This document shows, piece by piece, positions 1-11,500 of a stretch of 64,000 nucleotides of DNA. The notes under the pieces are model-generated. The model saw only the letters and a program-made list of their open reading frames with translations, did no database searches and had not been told where the DNA came from. Position numbers and translations under genes: made by a program. Source of the DNA: Orcinus orca (taxonomy: Eukaryota > Chordata > Mammalia > Artiodactyla > Delphinidae); the NCBI RefSeq assembly GCF_937001465.1, contig NC_064580.1, positions 96,151,432 to 96,215,431 of the forward strand, given 5' to 3'. Position 1 is the stretch's first letter. Each line of letters starts with the position of its first letter.

Positions 1-2096
1 TATAGTATCTTGTCATCTGCGAACAGTGACAGTTTTACTTCTTTTCCAATTTGGGTTCCTTTTATTTCTTTTTCTTCTCTGGTTGCCATGGCTAGGACTT
101 CCAAAACTATGTTGAATAATAGTGGTGAGAGTGGGCATCCTTGTCTAGTTCCTCATCTTAGGGGAAATGCTTTCAGTTTTTCACCATTGAGAATGATGTT
201 TGCTGTGGGTTTGTTGTATATGGCCTTTATTATGTTGAGGTAGGTTCCCTCTGTGCCCACTTTCTGGAGAGTTTTTGTCATAAATGGTTGTTGAATTTTG
301 TCCAAAGCTTTTTCTGCACCTATTGAGATGATCATATGGTTTTTATTCTTCAATTTGTTAATATGGTGTATCACATTGATTGATTTGCGTATATTGAAGA
401 ATCCTTGCATCCCTGGGATAAATCCCACTTGATCATGGTGTATGATCCTTTTAATGTGTTGTTGGATTCTGTTTGCTAGTATTTTGTTGAGGATTTTTGC
501 ATCAATATTCATCAGTGATATCGGTCTGTAATTTTCTTTTTTTGTAGTATCTTTGTCTGGTTTTGGTATCAGGTGATGGTGGCCTCGTAGAATGAGTTTG
601 AGAGTGTTCCTTCCTCTGCAATTTTTGGAAGAGTTTGGGAAGGATGGGTGTTAGCTCTTCTCTAAATGTTTGATAGAATTCACCTGTGAAGCCATCTGGT
701 CCTGGATTTTGTTTGTGGGAAGATTTCTAATCACAGTTTTAATTTCATTACTTGTGATTGGTCTGTTCATATTTTCTGTTTCTTCCTGGTTCAGTCTTGG
801 AAGGTTATACCTTTCTAAGGCTTTGTCCATTTCTTCCAGGTTGTCCATTTTATTGGCATAGAGTTGCTTGTAGTAGTCACTTATGATGCTTTGTATTTCT
901 TTGGTGTCCATTGTAACTTCTCCTTTTTCATTTCTAATTTTATTGATTTGAGTCCTCTCCCTCTTTTTCTTGATGAGTCTGGCTGAAGGTTTATCAATTT
1001 TGTTTATCTTCTTAAAGAACCAGCTTTTAGTTTTATTGATCTTTGCTATTGTTTTCTTTGTTTCTATTTATTTCTGCTCTGATCTTTATGATTTCTTTCC
1101 TTCTACTAACTTTGGGTTTTGTGTGTTCTTCCTTCTCTGGCTCCTTTAGGTGTAAGTTTAGATTGTTTATTTGATATTTTTCTTGTTTCTTGAAGTTGGA
1201 CTGTATTGCTATGACTTCCCTCTTAGAACTGCTTTTGCTGCATCCCATAGGTTTTGGTTTGTCGTGTTTTCATTGTCATTTGTCTCTAGGTATTTCTTCA
1301 TTTCCTCTTTGATTTCTTCATTGATCTCTTGGTTATTTAGTAACGTATTGTTTAGCCTCCATGTGTTTGTGTAGTTTACATTTTTTTCCTATAATTTATA
1401 TCTGATCTCATAGTGTTGTGGTCGGAAAAGATTCTTGATATGATTTCAATTTTCTTAAGTTTACCAAGGCTTGATTTGTGACCCAAGATGTGATCTATCC
1501 TGGAGAATGTTCCATGCACACTTGAGAAGAAAGTGTAATCTGCTGTTTTCAGATGGAATGTCCTATAAATATCAAGTAAATATATGAGATATATTGTGTC
1601 ATTTAATGGTTGTGTTTCCTTATTAATTTTCTGTCTGGATGATCTGTCCATTGTTATAAGTGAGGTGTTAAAGTCCCCCATTATTATTGTGTTACTGTTG
1701 ATTTCCTCTTTTATAGCTGCTGCCTTATGTTTTGAGGTGCTCCTATGTTGGGTGCATATATATTTATGATTGTTATATCTTCTTCTTGGATTGATCCCTT
1801 GATCATTATGTAGTGTCCTGCCGTGTCTCTTGTAACATTCTTTATTTTAACGTCTATTTTATCTGATATGAGTATTGCTACTCCAGCTTTCTTTTGATTT
1901 CCATTTGCATGGAATATCTTTTTCCATCCCCTCACTTTCAGTCTTTATGTGTCCCTAGGTCTGAAGTGGGTCTCTTGTAGACAGCATATATACGGGTCTT
2001 GTTTTTGTATCCGTTCAGCGAGTCTCTGTCTCTTGGCTGGAGCATTTAATCCATTCACATTTAAGGCAATTATCGATATGTAGTTCCTATTACCAT
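1..2096 (-). pseudogene. L1 ORF2 relic (endonuclease and part of reverse transcriptase)
   Basis: ORF2p carries the endonuclease and reverse transcriptase of L1. Open pieces at 1935-1711 and 1681-1376 read as the AP-type endonuclease domain: IINIYAPN, then MGDFNT, then FSDHN-type catalytic neighbourhoods. Pieces at 911-651 and 512-153 read as the linker and the start of the reverse transcriptase, with NRIQQHIKRIIHHDQVGFIP visible. Stops and frameshifts separate the pieces, and an early in-frame stop follows the expected start. Confidence 0.85.
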
Positions 2097-2179
2097 TTTC
2101 TCAATTGTTTTTGGGTTCGTTTTTGTAGGGCCTTTTCTTCTCTTGTGTTTCCCACTTAGAGAAGTTCCTTTAGCATCTG

Positions 2180-3044
2180 TTATAGAGCTGGTTTGGTGGT
2201 GCTGAATTCTCTTAGGTTCTGCTTGTCTGTAAAGCTTTTGATTTCTCTGTCGAATCTGAATGAGATCCTTGCCAGGTAGAATATTCTTCGTTGTAGGTTC
2301 TTCCCTTTCATCACTTTAAGTATATCATGCTACTCCCTTCTGGCTTGTAGAGTTTCTGTTGAGAAATCAGCTGTTAACCTTATGGGAGTTCCCTTGTATG
2401 TTATTTGTCATTTTTCCCTGTTGCTTTTAATAATTTTTCTTTGTCTTTAATTTCTGTCAACTTGATTACTATGTGCCTTGGCGTGTTTCTCCTTGGGTTT
2501 ATCCTGCCTGGGACTCTCTGCTCTTCCTGGACTTGGGTGGCTATTTCCTTCCCCGTGTTAGGGAATTTTCGGACTATAATCTCTTCAAATATTTTCTTGG
2601 GTCCTTTCTGTCTCTCTTCTCCTTCTGGGACCCGTATAATGCGAATGTTGTTGCATTTAATGTTGTCCCAGAGGTCTCTTAGGCTGTCTTCATTTCTTTT
2701 CATTCTTTTTTCTTTATTCTGTTCCGCGGCAGTGGTTTCCACCATTCTGTCTTCCAGGTCAGTTATCTGTTCTTCTGCCTCAGTTCTTCTGCTATTGATT
2801 CCTTCTAGTGTATTTTTCATTTTAGTTATTGTATTGTTCATCTCTGTTTCTTTTTAATTCTTCTAGATCTTTGTTAAACATTTCTTGCATCTTCTCCATC
2901 TTTGCCTCCATTCTTTTTCCAAGGGCCTGGATCATCTTCACTGTCATTATTTCTGAATTATTTTTCTGGAAGGTTACCTATCTCCACTTCATTTAGTTGT
3001 TTTTCTGGGGTTTTATCTTGTTCCTTCATCTGGGACATTGTCAT
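2180..3044 (-). pseudogene. L1 ORF1 relic
   Basis: ORF1p is the RNA-binding chaperone of L1. The minus strand encodes a charged, coiled-coil-like N-terminal half and the conserved C-terminal RNA-binding half, with stretches such as KPALSTT-type residues near the end. The longest open part is 2841-2401 (146 codons). The frame breaks near 2400, and a stop at 2330-2332 replaces a conserved tryptophan codon. The stop codon closing the ORF is near 2180. Confidence 0.82.
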
Positions 3045-3182
3045 CTACCTTTTCATTTTGTCTGTCTTTCTGTGAATGTGGTTTTCTTTCCTCAGGCTGC
3101 AGGATTGTAGTTCTTCTTGCTTCTGCTGTCTGCCCTCTGGTGGATGAAGCTATCTACGAGGCTTCACACTGTATGTTGAAGA

Positions 3183-3469
3183 GAATTTTTTTTCATTGAA
3201 TGGTCTTGGTCCCCTTGTTGAAAATCAGTTGGGAGGGTTTATTTTTGGACTTCGAATTCTTTCCATTAGCCTATATGCCTATCCTTGTGCCAGCACCACT
3301 TTGTCTTTATTACTGTTGTTTTGTAGTAAGTTTTGAAATCTGGCAGTGTGGATCTTCCTACTTATTCTTCTTTTCAAGGTTTTTCTGGCTCTTTGGGGTA
3401 CCTTGCAATTCCATATTAACTTTAGAATTATTAGCTTGCCAGTTTGTATAAAGACATCTGTTGGATTTT
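3183..3469 (-). mobile_element. Old L1 (L1M-type) 3' region, first part
   Basis: The stretch matches the common antisense L1 string with 'tagtaagttttgaaatc' and 'ttgcaattccatat'. It is interrupted by a SINE and resumes at 3784. It is more diverged than the L1 at 1-3165. Confidence 0.75.
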
Positions 3470-3768
3470 TTTTTTAATTTTTATTTTTTTATTAATTTAT
3501 TTATGTCTGCATTGGGTCTTTGTTGCTGTGCGCGGGCTTTCTCTAGTTGTGGCAAGTGGGGGCTACTCTTCATTGTGGTGCGTGGGCTTCGCATTGCAGT
3601 GGCTTCTCTTGTTGCGGAGCATGGGCTCTAGGCGCGCAGGCTTAAGTAGTTGTGGTGCACGGGCTTAGTTGCTCCGCGGCATGTGGGATCTTCCCGGACC
3701 GTGGCTCGAACCCGTGTCCCCTGCATTGGCAGGCGGACTCTTAATCACTGTGCCACCAGGGAAGTCCC
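3470..3768 (-). mobile_element. CHR-type SINE, long form
   Basis: The tRNA-derived head lies at the right end (gccaccagggaagtccc) and the T-rich tail at the left, so the element is on the minus strand. It is flanked by an imperfect 15-bp target-site duplication, catctgttggatttt at 3455-3469 and catcagttggatttt at 3769-3783. It sits inside an older L1. Confidence 0.93.
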
Positions 3769-3783
3769 CATCAGTTGGATTTT

Positions 3784-3835
3784 GATAGAGATTGTGTTGA
3801 ATCTATCATCCAGAATTTGTGAGTTGTATAACATG
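3784..3835 (-). mobile_element. Old L1 (L1M-type), second part after the SINE
   Basis: The text 'gatagagattgtgttgaatc' continues the L1 interrupted at 3469. Confidence 0.7.
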
Positions 3836-3839
3836 ATCA

Positions 3840-4125
3840 GAGCTTTGTTTTAAGAAGAGGAACCTGGCAGTACTGTATGAACTAGAGTGAAGAAGGGAAG
3901 ACACTGGAGGCCTTGAGATCAGATCGGAAACTGTTATAGTAGTTGAAGAAAATGAGAACGAGTGAACTAGGAAAAGATAATGAGGGTGGATTTGAGATAC
4001 ACGAAAAGGTTAAATGTCAAGATGACAGGACTTGGAGACTGACTACATATGGGGCCTGAGAAAGAGGGATGGCATCAAAGATAGCTCTGAGGCTTGAAGA
4101 TAGGCTAATTGATTGGATAACTGCT
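3840..4125 (+). repeat. Old unassigned mammalian repeat
   Basis: The text ('gacaggacttggagactga', 'gaggatggcatcaaag'-like phrases) resembles an old dispersed mammalian repeat that also appears near 5110-5230, 5330-5600, 8140-8340 and 61020 onwards. I cannot name the family with confidence. Confidence 0.4.
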
Positions 4126-4148
4126 GTTTTTTAAAACTTTGTATTTTA

Positions 4149-4239
4149 TTTTTTTATTAATTTTTTTAATTGAAGTGTAGTTGATTTGCAATGTTTTTTT
4201 AGTTTCAGTTGTACAACAAAGTGATTCACTTTTATATAC

Positions 4240-4273
<34 letters not shown>

Positions 4274-4377
4274 TCAGGTTCTTTTCCATTATAGGTTATT
4301 ACAAGATGTTGACTATAGTTCCCTGTGCTATACAGTAGGACCTTGTTGTTTATCTATTTTATACATAGTAGTTTGCA
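4149..4377 (-). mobile_element. Artiodactyl-type L1 3' end, antisense
   Basis: The stretch contains the typical L1 3'-UTR text ('gtgtagttgatttgcaatg', 'ctatacagtaggaccttg'). It is flanked by a perfect 16-bp duplication, aaaactttgtatttta, at 4133-4148 and 4378-4393. This fixes it as a 5'-truncated insertion of about 229 bp. Confidence 0.9.
4246..4273. repeat. (TA)n microsatellite
   Basis: A pure run of about 14 TA units inside the L1 3' end. Confidence 0.95.
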
Positions 4378-4393
4378 AAAACTTTGTATTTTA

Positions 4394-5100
4394 AAATGAT
4401 TTTCAATTTATAGAAGAGTTGTAAAGATACTACAGAGAATTTCTATATACCCTTCCTTCAACTTCCCCTAGTGTTAACATCTTGTATAACCATGGTAAAA
4501 TCCTGAAAACTGAGAAATTAGCATTGGTGCTTGAACTAAACTATAGACTTTATTCCGATTTCACCAGTTTTTCCACACACATCCTTTGTCTGTTCCAGGA
4601 TCCAGTCCAGGATCCCACATTGCGTTTGGTTGTTAGGTCTCCTCCGTCCACGACAATTCCTTAGTCTCTGTCTTTTATTACCTTGTCAATATTGAAGAGT
4701 ACTGGTCAGTTACTTTGTAAAGTGTTCCTTATTTGGACTTAACTTGATTTTTTTTTCATGATTAGATTTGAGTAATTTTGGCAAAAATCCCACAGAAGTG
4801 ATGTCCTCCCCTTCTTGGTGCATATCAGGGGGTACCTGATGATATATGTTATTTCTGGTGATGTTAACCTTGGTCATTTGCCAGATTTTTCCACCGTAAA
4901 GTTACTATTTTACCTTTGTAATTAATAAGTACTTTCCATGCAAAAATCATCATCTTTCACTACTAATCAGCATCTATCAATGGTTCTTGCGTACAATTAT
5001 TGCTGCAGTGTTTGCCTAATGTTAATTTTGCTTCCCTCATGCCTTCTGCCTTTATCTGTTGGAATTCTATTGTTGGAAGAGTTGTCCCTTCTCTCCCATT
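4394..5100 (-). mobile_element. Ancient L1-like sequence, antisense
   Basis: The text includes 'cacattgcgtttggttg', 'aggtctcct' and 'ggaattctattgttggaaga', matching an old L1M-type 3' region in reverse. The same family recurs at 45560-45925 and 57947-58720. Confidence 0.6.
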
Positions 5101-5109
5101 TTTTGAGGG

Positions 5110-5690
5110 AGCAGTTAAGCGAGGGAAGAGGTTAGGGAAAGAAGACGGCAAGTTCAGATTTAGGCATGGTAGGCATGAGATACCTGTATAACATACAGAT
5201 GGAAATATCCAGAAAGCATTTGTTATCTGCATCAAACAACAGTTGAGTTTAAGATGTTGGAGGCAGGCACTATTATTATTTTCTGTTTTAGAATGTAGAA
5301 ACTGAGGTTCAGGGTGAAAACCTGAGGCATGGTGGGCAAGGCAGCTGAGGGCCACATTGTCTAGAGCCTTAATTACCCGACAGATGACTTTGGAATTTGT
5401 TCAGTGACTCACCAGTGCCAATTAAAAATTCGCCGGGAGGGAACAATTGATAATCGGATCCTAGCTCTTGATAGCACTGTGTGCAGCCATAGGGAGCCGC
5501 TTAATATTCCAAATTAAATAAAATCTAAGTACCTAATGAGTTGTATAGGCCATTGGGAAAAAAGAGGTGTTATCTGGAGTTATTGGAGAAGGCTTTGTGC
5601 GGGAACTAGAACTTGCTATGGGCCTGGATGGAATTTGCAGTGAGTGGAGAACAGAAAGGGCATCCAAGAAGGGTGATGCTATCAATAGCT
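5110..5690 (+). repeat. Old unassigned repeat, fragmented
   Basis: Phrases such as 'gttgagtttaagatgttgga' resemble the repeat at 3840-4125. A short MIR-like piece ('gtagaaactgaggttcag') lies at about 5260-5315. The rest, to 5690, is not clearly assigned. Confidence 0.35.
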
Positions 5691-5696
5691 CATACT

Positions 5697-5872
5697 TATT
5701 TTATTCCTTACAATGTGCCAGGCACTGAACTAAGGGCTTCAAACTAAGTGCTTTAATCGTCACTTGTACCCTATGAGATAGTACTAATGTAATTCTCATC
5801 TGACAGACGAGGAAACTGAGTCTCGAGTGTTTAAGGATTCTCTCCTTGTAGGCCGCTGGACAAGGGAAGCCA
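5697..5872 (-). repeat. MIR SINE
   Basis: 'aatgtgccaggcactgaac' followed by 'gacgaggaaactgagtc' is the reverse complement of the MIR core and 3' part. Confidence 0.85.
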
Positions 5873-6002
5873 AGTAATATATTAGCACATTATAGTACAA
5901 GCATGGAAATAGAACAAGTGTGGTTAGATGAATTGGAAGTTTAATCTAAGCTCTTGCTGATGTAGCTCACAGTAGGGATGGATTTTCTTTTGAGATCAGA
6001 AT

Positions 6003-6262
6003 AATTATAGCTACTATGTATTGAGTGCTAGCTATGTGCTAGACGTTGTGCCAAGTGCTTTGATTGCTTTATCTCATTTGATCCTCTCCAAAACCTCGTG
6101 AGACATAGGTGCTATTTTTATCCCTATTTTAGAGTTGAAAATTCCTCCAGTCTCTTGTCCAAGGTTACAGTACTGGTGAGTGGCAGAGCCAGCATGTGGA
6201 CCCGAGTCTGTCTTAACTCTAAAGCCCATAATCTTAACCACTTAGCAATGCTCCCTATCCTG
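6003..6262 (-). repeat. MIR SINE
   Basis: Nearly full length: 'attgagtgctagctatgtgc', then 'tggcagagccagcatg', then 'cataatcttaaccacttag' give the whole MIR in reverse. Confidence 0.88.
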
Positions 6263-6889
6263 CTTCCATTCTCTTAATAGGGATGAACTTGGCAGTGGGA
6301 CCAGAAAACTTGATGTTTTTAAGCTAAGGTTCTCTGGTCCCTGGATAGTGCTTGGATGTGGACACCACCAAGTATATATGCCTTTGTGACTCTCCTTTTT
6401 CTATACCTCAGTCGTTGGCCAACCCCGTTCTTTCTTTGGGTATAATTCAAACAGGTTACAATGTGGTCTTTCAAGTCTGGGAACATTCTGGCTTTAAAAT
6501 GAATTTGCAGTCTTTTAAATCTATCGTATGTTGATTTTTGAAGCCTGAGAGTTTGTTAGCAGGTACTCCAATTTCCCTTTTGTCTAAATTCTTGAGAGAA
6601 GGCTCTTTGTCAGCTCTTTATACTGACAAAAATGGTAATTTCTCAGAAAGAGGTAAACAGAAGGAATTAATGGGAGGATCGAGGAAATGATGCTTTCTTT
6701 TGTTATTTGAAGGGTAAAAAAGAGGTAGCTAAAAGAAGAAAGATGAGAAGGCCATTCTCATGGAAGAGTGAGTAGGATTAGCAGTGATACAATTTCTTGA
6801 TTTGGAGATTTAAAATTTTAAAATATTATGAAAACAATCGGGGACTCTTTATTTAATCCCAGGGTTGTAAAAGACTCAAAGCATGGCGT
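6263..6889. other. No recognisable feature
   Basis: AT-rich intronic sequence. I recognise no repeat and no convincing exon. Predicted frames are short and lack coding character. Confidence 0.6.
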
Positions 6890-7228
6890 CAAAGATAGAA
6901 GCCATCGAGGAAATAACAAGTATATCTGATTACATAAAGATATAAAAAGTTCCATACGAAACTACCGTAACCAGAGCTACAACAATGGCAACATGAGAAA
7001 AATATTTGCAGTAAATGTCAAATAGTCTGTATTCAATGTCATTAAAATGTAAATAGCTCTTATAACCCAATAAGAAAAAGAACATACTAGTTGAAAAACA
7101 GGCAAGGCCACAGATGGTCACATCCCCAAAGAAGAAATATGGCTGGCCAAAAAACATGTTAGAAAATAGTTTAATATTTCTGGTAATCTGAGACATGCAA
7201 ATTAAAGCAATAAAGAGTGTGTGTGTGT
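6890..7228 (+). mobile_element. Old L1 ORF2 region, sense, first part
   Basis: 'aatggctggccaaaaaacatg' and 'gagacatgcaaattaaagc' match the L1 ORF2 C-terminal region. It is one of the few sense-oriented LINE pieces. It is split by an LTR and resumes at 7768. Confidence 0.75.
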
Positions 7229-7767
7229 TGTAGTGGAGGAAAATTAATTTTCCTTCTACCCTTCTAAATTCTTGTCTGAGATCCCCTTGTAATAAAAGAC
7301 AGAATAACAAGAGGAAAACAAACAGACACTTAATAACTTGTATACCTCCTGTGTTCATGGGAGAGACCCAGGAAAACTGAATAACTCTGTCAAAGGGCCC
7401 AAGCCACCACCTCAAATATCATCTGCAGCTAAAGACAAAAGGGTGGAGGGAGCCAGTTCCTGAAGGTGACCCGGAAAAGCACAGTAAACAAGGGTAAGGT
7501 TGTTATGCAGATTTAAGTTGCTGCCTTTTCTATTGATAAGGGTTTCTAGAGATTCAGAGTCATCCTTCTCTTGTACAGAGAGACACCGTTACAAATGGAG
7601 TTTTCCTTTATAAATGTAAATGTCTCTTACAGAAAGAGTCTTATATACTTGATTTTCAGGGCTTCTCCTGTATGTGCTTTTTTTTTTTTTTTTTTTTTTA
7701 AACCAGCTCAAAATAGTCCTTATGCCAAAGAGACATATTCGGGGGTGGCAAATTCTGCTCCCCTTCA
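7229..7767 (-). mobile_element. Solo LTR-like element, copy 1
   Basis: It starts TG and ends CA, with the tetranucleotide gtgt on both sides (7225-7228 and 7768-7771) as a possible 4-bp duplication in a GT-rich context. On the minus strand it begins with 'gcagaatttgccacc' and ends with a 'tctcagacaagaa' type of end. A T20 run lies at about 7678-7699. A diverged second copy is at 13281-13784. The family is not named, and no retroviral genes are attached. Confidence 0.6.
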
Positions 7768-8140
7768 GTGTTTTGCCTTTTAAAAAGTGATAATGACCTA
7801 TTTGGCCAGGCTGTAGCAGAAACACATTCTCATATGTTGCTGGCGGGAGTATAAATTCAAAGACATTTTCTGGAAGGCAGTTTAGAATTATCCGTTAAAA
7901 GCCTTAAAATGTATCTTCCCTTTGAAGACCTAGAAATTCTTATTCTACAAATGGAGGCTAAATAGAGAAGGATCTGAAAATTTAGACGTAACTTACGTGT
8001 GCGACAGGAGGAGATTGGTTGAGTAAATTGTTGCATATCCATATAATTGAATAAAATGAAGCTATTAGAAAATGAGATTGTAGAAGCATGTTTATGACAT
8101 GGAGTATGTTCAGGATACAGTTTGGGACAATGCATGAGGC
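7768..8140 (+). mobile_element. Old L1 ORF2 region, sense, second part
   Basis: 'gctggcgggagtataaattc', 'ggaaggcagtttagaat' and 'gcatatccatataattga' continue the L1 C-terminal and 3' region broken by the LTR. Confidence 0.75.
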
Positions 8141-8340
8141 CATGCTAAGGAACTTGAGCTTTTCCTGTAGTTACTGGCCAGCCATTAAGGGATTTTAAAG
8201 GGTAGCTCAGAGCTGCATTTTAGATAGATCCCTCTTGCAGCAATGTGTCTGGAGGCAAGAGGCCAGTGAACATTATTTCAGTGGTCCAGGGAGAGAGAAG
8301 ATGAGGACCCAAGAGTATAAACATTGGTGAACAGAGCCTA
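8141..8340 (+). repeat. Old unassigned repeat
   Basis: 'cattaagggattttaaaggg' and 'gtggtccagggagagagaag' fit the same old mammalian repeat seen at 3840-4125 and 61020 onwards. Confidence 0.45.
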
Positions 8341-9354
8341 GGACAGACTTTGGGCAGCCCAAGGAATGGATCTTTGCTATGGTGGGTAATGTTTGTAAGC
8401 ACTCCTGTTTAGGAACCCCCAAATGGTCGGGTGCTCTCATAGGCGGTGGAGCCAGGAGAATTGGAGCTGCAAGGGCTGGGCCTCGGAAGATTGTGTTGCA
8501 GGCCAAACACAGCTCTCCTGTCCCTCTCTTACTCTCTTTCCCTTTCATTTCGTTTTCCCATCCCTCTTCACTGCTTAACCTGGCTAGCCCTTCAATTAGG
8601 ATGGTCTTGGTGACTGGCTGTCCTTCCCAAATACATTTCTCATAGTGTTACCGCTTCCTCCTGTGAACAAAAATTATCTTCTTTCCGCGTTATGACCATG
8701 GGGGTTTACTGAATCTAATGTTTGGGTAGAGCAGAATTTGACAGGGAGTTGGATATTGATGCCAGTGAACTTGGGGCTGATATGACTGTGGAACAGAGAC
8801 AGGAACAGGAGTGGGTCGAGTGATGCTGGGAGCTCGGGTAGGGAAGGTGGGAACCTGGTACCAGAGTGGTTCAGAGGTAGAGGATGAACCGGAACAGCTG
8901 CTGGTGCCTAGATTAGGTGCTTAGGAAAAAGCTGAATTTTCGAGTTTGTGGGCAAGATGCTAGAGAGCCAGTCTCTCCTGGGGAAGCTGCGAGAGCGTGG
9001 TTTTTGAATGGAACCTGAAGGGTTTTCCAGGAAAAACCAGCCAAACAAGAGTCCAGTTCTGTAAGCATTCAGGAACTGCCAGCACCCAGCAGATCTGGGA
9101 ATGAAGCAGGTTGGAGCTAAGATGAGCCTGTCCTTAGAGACTGCTGGACTCTGAAATCCATCTGCGTAAATATAATTTGCTGCCCAGGCAGGTTTGTGTT
9201 TTGAGATGTCTCGCCTTGTGAGGAGTAGATTTCTGTGTGGTGGTACAGGTGTGGGGCTCCTGCGGTGGCACCATGTGTTCTGTTGGGGGGTCTAGGGGCA
9301 GGGCTAGAGTCTAAAGAAGAGAAGCCCCTGTGAGGCTGGGACCATGTCAGGTGT
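8341..9354. other. No recognisable feature
   Basis: Moderate-GC intron sequence. Part of 8700-8900 may be more of the old unassigned repeat. No exon is supported. Confidence 0.5.
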
Positions 9355-9515
9355 GAGGTGGAAAGTGTGTTGATCTGGGAGTTACGGGACCTGGGTTCTT
9401 GCCAGAAACCTTGTCAGAACCTTCCCCCTGGGTTTCTCCATCTGTAAAATGGGATTTCATAGCAAGGCCCTGCTTACCTCCCAGGCGATGGGTAAGTGGA
9501 AGTGCTTTGTAGCAT
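9355..9515 (+). repeat. MIR SINE fragment
   Basis: 'gacctgggttcttgcc' followed by 'tttctccatctgtaaaatgg' is the MIR body. Confidence 0.75.
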
Positions 9516-9963
9516 CTGTCTGTGTGCTCCCTGCCCACGCCCTTTTCTTCAGGTGCCCAGCTGGGCGGATGGCAGCATGAACACAGAGTGCCGAGTCGGT
9601 GCTGGGATGTGCTCAGATGCCTTCTCATCTTCCTGCCGTCCTTGTTTGTACTTCCAAGTGTCCTCTCTTCCTACCCTGTTTGCAGCTTAAGGGATAGTTT
9701 AGCTTTCCGTCTGCTAGGCTGAAACAAACGCCGGCAAAATTTGGAGGCAGTTGGCAGCCAATCAAAGAAGAGAGCAGGGATATTCGGGCCAAGGCTGGGG
9801 GCCTTTGGGCCTCTGAATTAACATGTTATCTTCATTCCTCTCCTTTGGTTAATGGTGATTATGGATATGGCTCCAGCATGACAAAGCAGAGAGGTTTAGT
9901 GTCATAAATCTATGAAGTTGCCAGAGGAGACTGTGAGTTTACTGGAAAAAGATACGATGGAGT
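9516..9963. other. No recognisable feature
   Basis: Non-repetitive by eye. Short overlapping frames on both strands show no domain. Confidence 0.5.
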
Positions 9964-9978
9964 TGGGATCCTTTTTCA

Positions 9979-10328
9979 TATAAACTAAAAAAAATTTTTT
10001 TAAAAATTTTGTTTATTTTTGGCTGTGTTGGGTCTTCGTTGCTGAGTGCGGGCTTTCTCTAGTTGTGGCGAGCTGGGGCTACTCTTTGTTGCGGTGCGCG
10101 GGCTCCTCATTGCGGTGGCTTCTCATTGCAGAGCACAGGCTCTAGGCGTGTGGGCTTCAGTAGTTGTGGCACACGGGCTCAGTAGTTGTGGTGCACGGGC
10201 TTAGTTGCTCTGCAGCATGTGAGATCTTCCCGGACCAGGGCTCGAACCCGTGTCCCTTGCATTGGCAGGCAGATTCTTAACCACTGTGGCAGGCGGATTC
10301 TTAACCACTGCACCACCAGGGAAGTCCC
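9979..10328 (-). mobile_element. CHR-type SINE, long form, with internal duplications
   Basis: Head at the right, A/T tail at the left. Imperfect 15-bp target-site duplication: tgggatcctttttca at 9964-9978 and tggggtcatttttca at 10329-10343. The segment 'ggcaggcagattcttaaccactgt' is repeated in tandem at 10264-10310, and a 'cagtagttgtgg' unit is also doubled at 10158-10198. Confidence 0.93.
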
Positions 10329-10343
10329 TGGGGTCATTTTTCA

Positions 10344-11152
10344 AATCTCCTTTTTTGATGTGTCTACATGTATCTGCTTTAAAGTTTGCTTGAAAAAGAT
10401 ACCCTCTATCCTGGTGTTGGGAATAGACAAGCAAGACGAGGAAGGCCAACGTGCTGGTTGGAAATGACATGGCCACAGGAAAGTAACTGTTGGAAACTCA
10501 GTTACAGTCAAGACTAGCAGAGCTACCTGAAGAGAAATCAGATGCATGAGTGAGTTGGGACTGGAGGCTTGCTTTCTTCAGTAGGTTTCTGGGCCTCTGG
10601 CATAGGGCTGTCGTGGATCAGAACCAGCCAAATGGAGCAGTTACAGGGAAATTGGCCCCCAAGAATCTGCTTATCTCCTCTTGGCTGTGGGTATAGAAAA
10701 GTAAGAGTGAACAGTGGGGCCCAGTGTCGCATTTTTGCTTCTCTGTTTTCGCATGTTGGAAGTAATCTAGGGTATTCCAGAAGCTCAGGAAGACTGCTGG
10801 CATGGCTCTTAGGTGACTCCAGAAGTATTCTTTCCAAGGTGGTTAGGGGCCCCTGTCTGCTTTCTATATACTGTAGCTTCTGAATGTAGCCTTTGATGGG
10901 CCTGATGCTGGGTAACTCTGTACAGCCTCCAACTTGGTCCCTTGCCTACGGTGAGTAACTTTACTGCTGGGACAGTGGTAAAGAATACCGGCTTTGTTTC
11001 TTTCTTGGACTGCTCCTGACAGGTGGGGTTGAGGAGTGGGGTTAAGTTCATGTCTGGATGATTGAAATTCCAAGTTGACAATCCTTGTCCCAAACCATTA
11101 AGGTCAGATGTATTTCATAAGTCTGAATTATTTGGATTTTAGAAAGGCAATA
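10344..11152. other. No recognisable feature
   Basis: Intronic sequence with overlapping short frames on both strands and no recognised domain or repeat. The last 100 bases (attccaagttgac...) may belong to an old repeat that continues after 12192. Confidence 0.5.
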
Positions 11153-11163
11153 CAGTGAACGTG

Positions 11164-11500
11164 GTTTTTTTTTTTTTTGGCTGCGTCGGGTCTTCATTGC
11201 TGCATGCGGGCTTTTCTCTAGTTGTGGCGAGCGGGGGCTACTCTTCGTTGCGGTGTGCGGGCTTCTCATTGTGGTGGCTTCTCTTGTTGAGGAGCTCGGG
11301 CTCTAGGTGCGTGGGCTTCAGTAGTTGTGGCACGCAGGCTCTGTACTTCTGGCTCGTGGGCTGTACAGCTCAGGCTCAGTAGTTGTGGCACATGGGCTTA
11401 GTTGCTCCACGGCATGTGGGATCTTCCCGGACCAGGGCTCGAACCCGCGTCCCCTGCACTGGCAGACGGATTCTTAACCACTGTGCCACCAGGGAAGCCC
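11164..11500 (-). mobile_element. CHR-type SINE, long form (left member of a pair)
   Basis: T14 tail at the left and head gccaccagggaagccc at the right. The left flank cagtgaacgtg (11153-11163) is not repeated after this SINE; it is repeated at 12182-12192, after the second SINE. Confidence 0.92.

Larger units (their letters stand above)
1..3165 (-). mobile_element. L1 LINE, antisense, 3' part cut off by the window edge
   Basis: Read on the minus strand the order is: a short 5' UTR-like stretch (about 3050-3165), ORF1 (about 3044-2180), an inter-ORF spacer, then ORF2 from about 2096 through the endonuclease into the reverse-transcriptase part at position 1. Both ORFs carry stops and frameshifts, so the copy is dead, but it is less decayed than most L1 sequence here. 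The 5' end is probably truncated. Confidence 0.9.
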
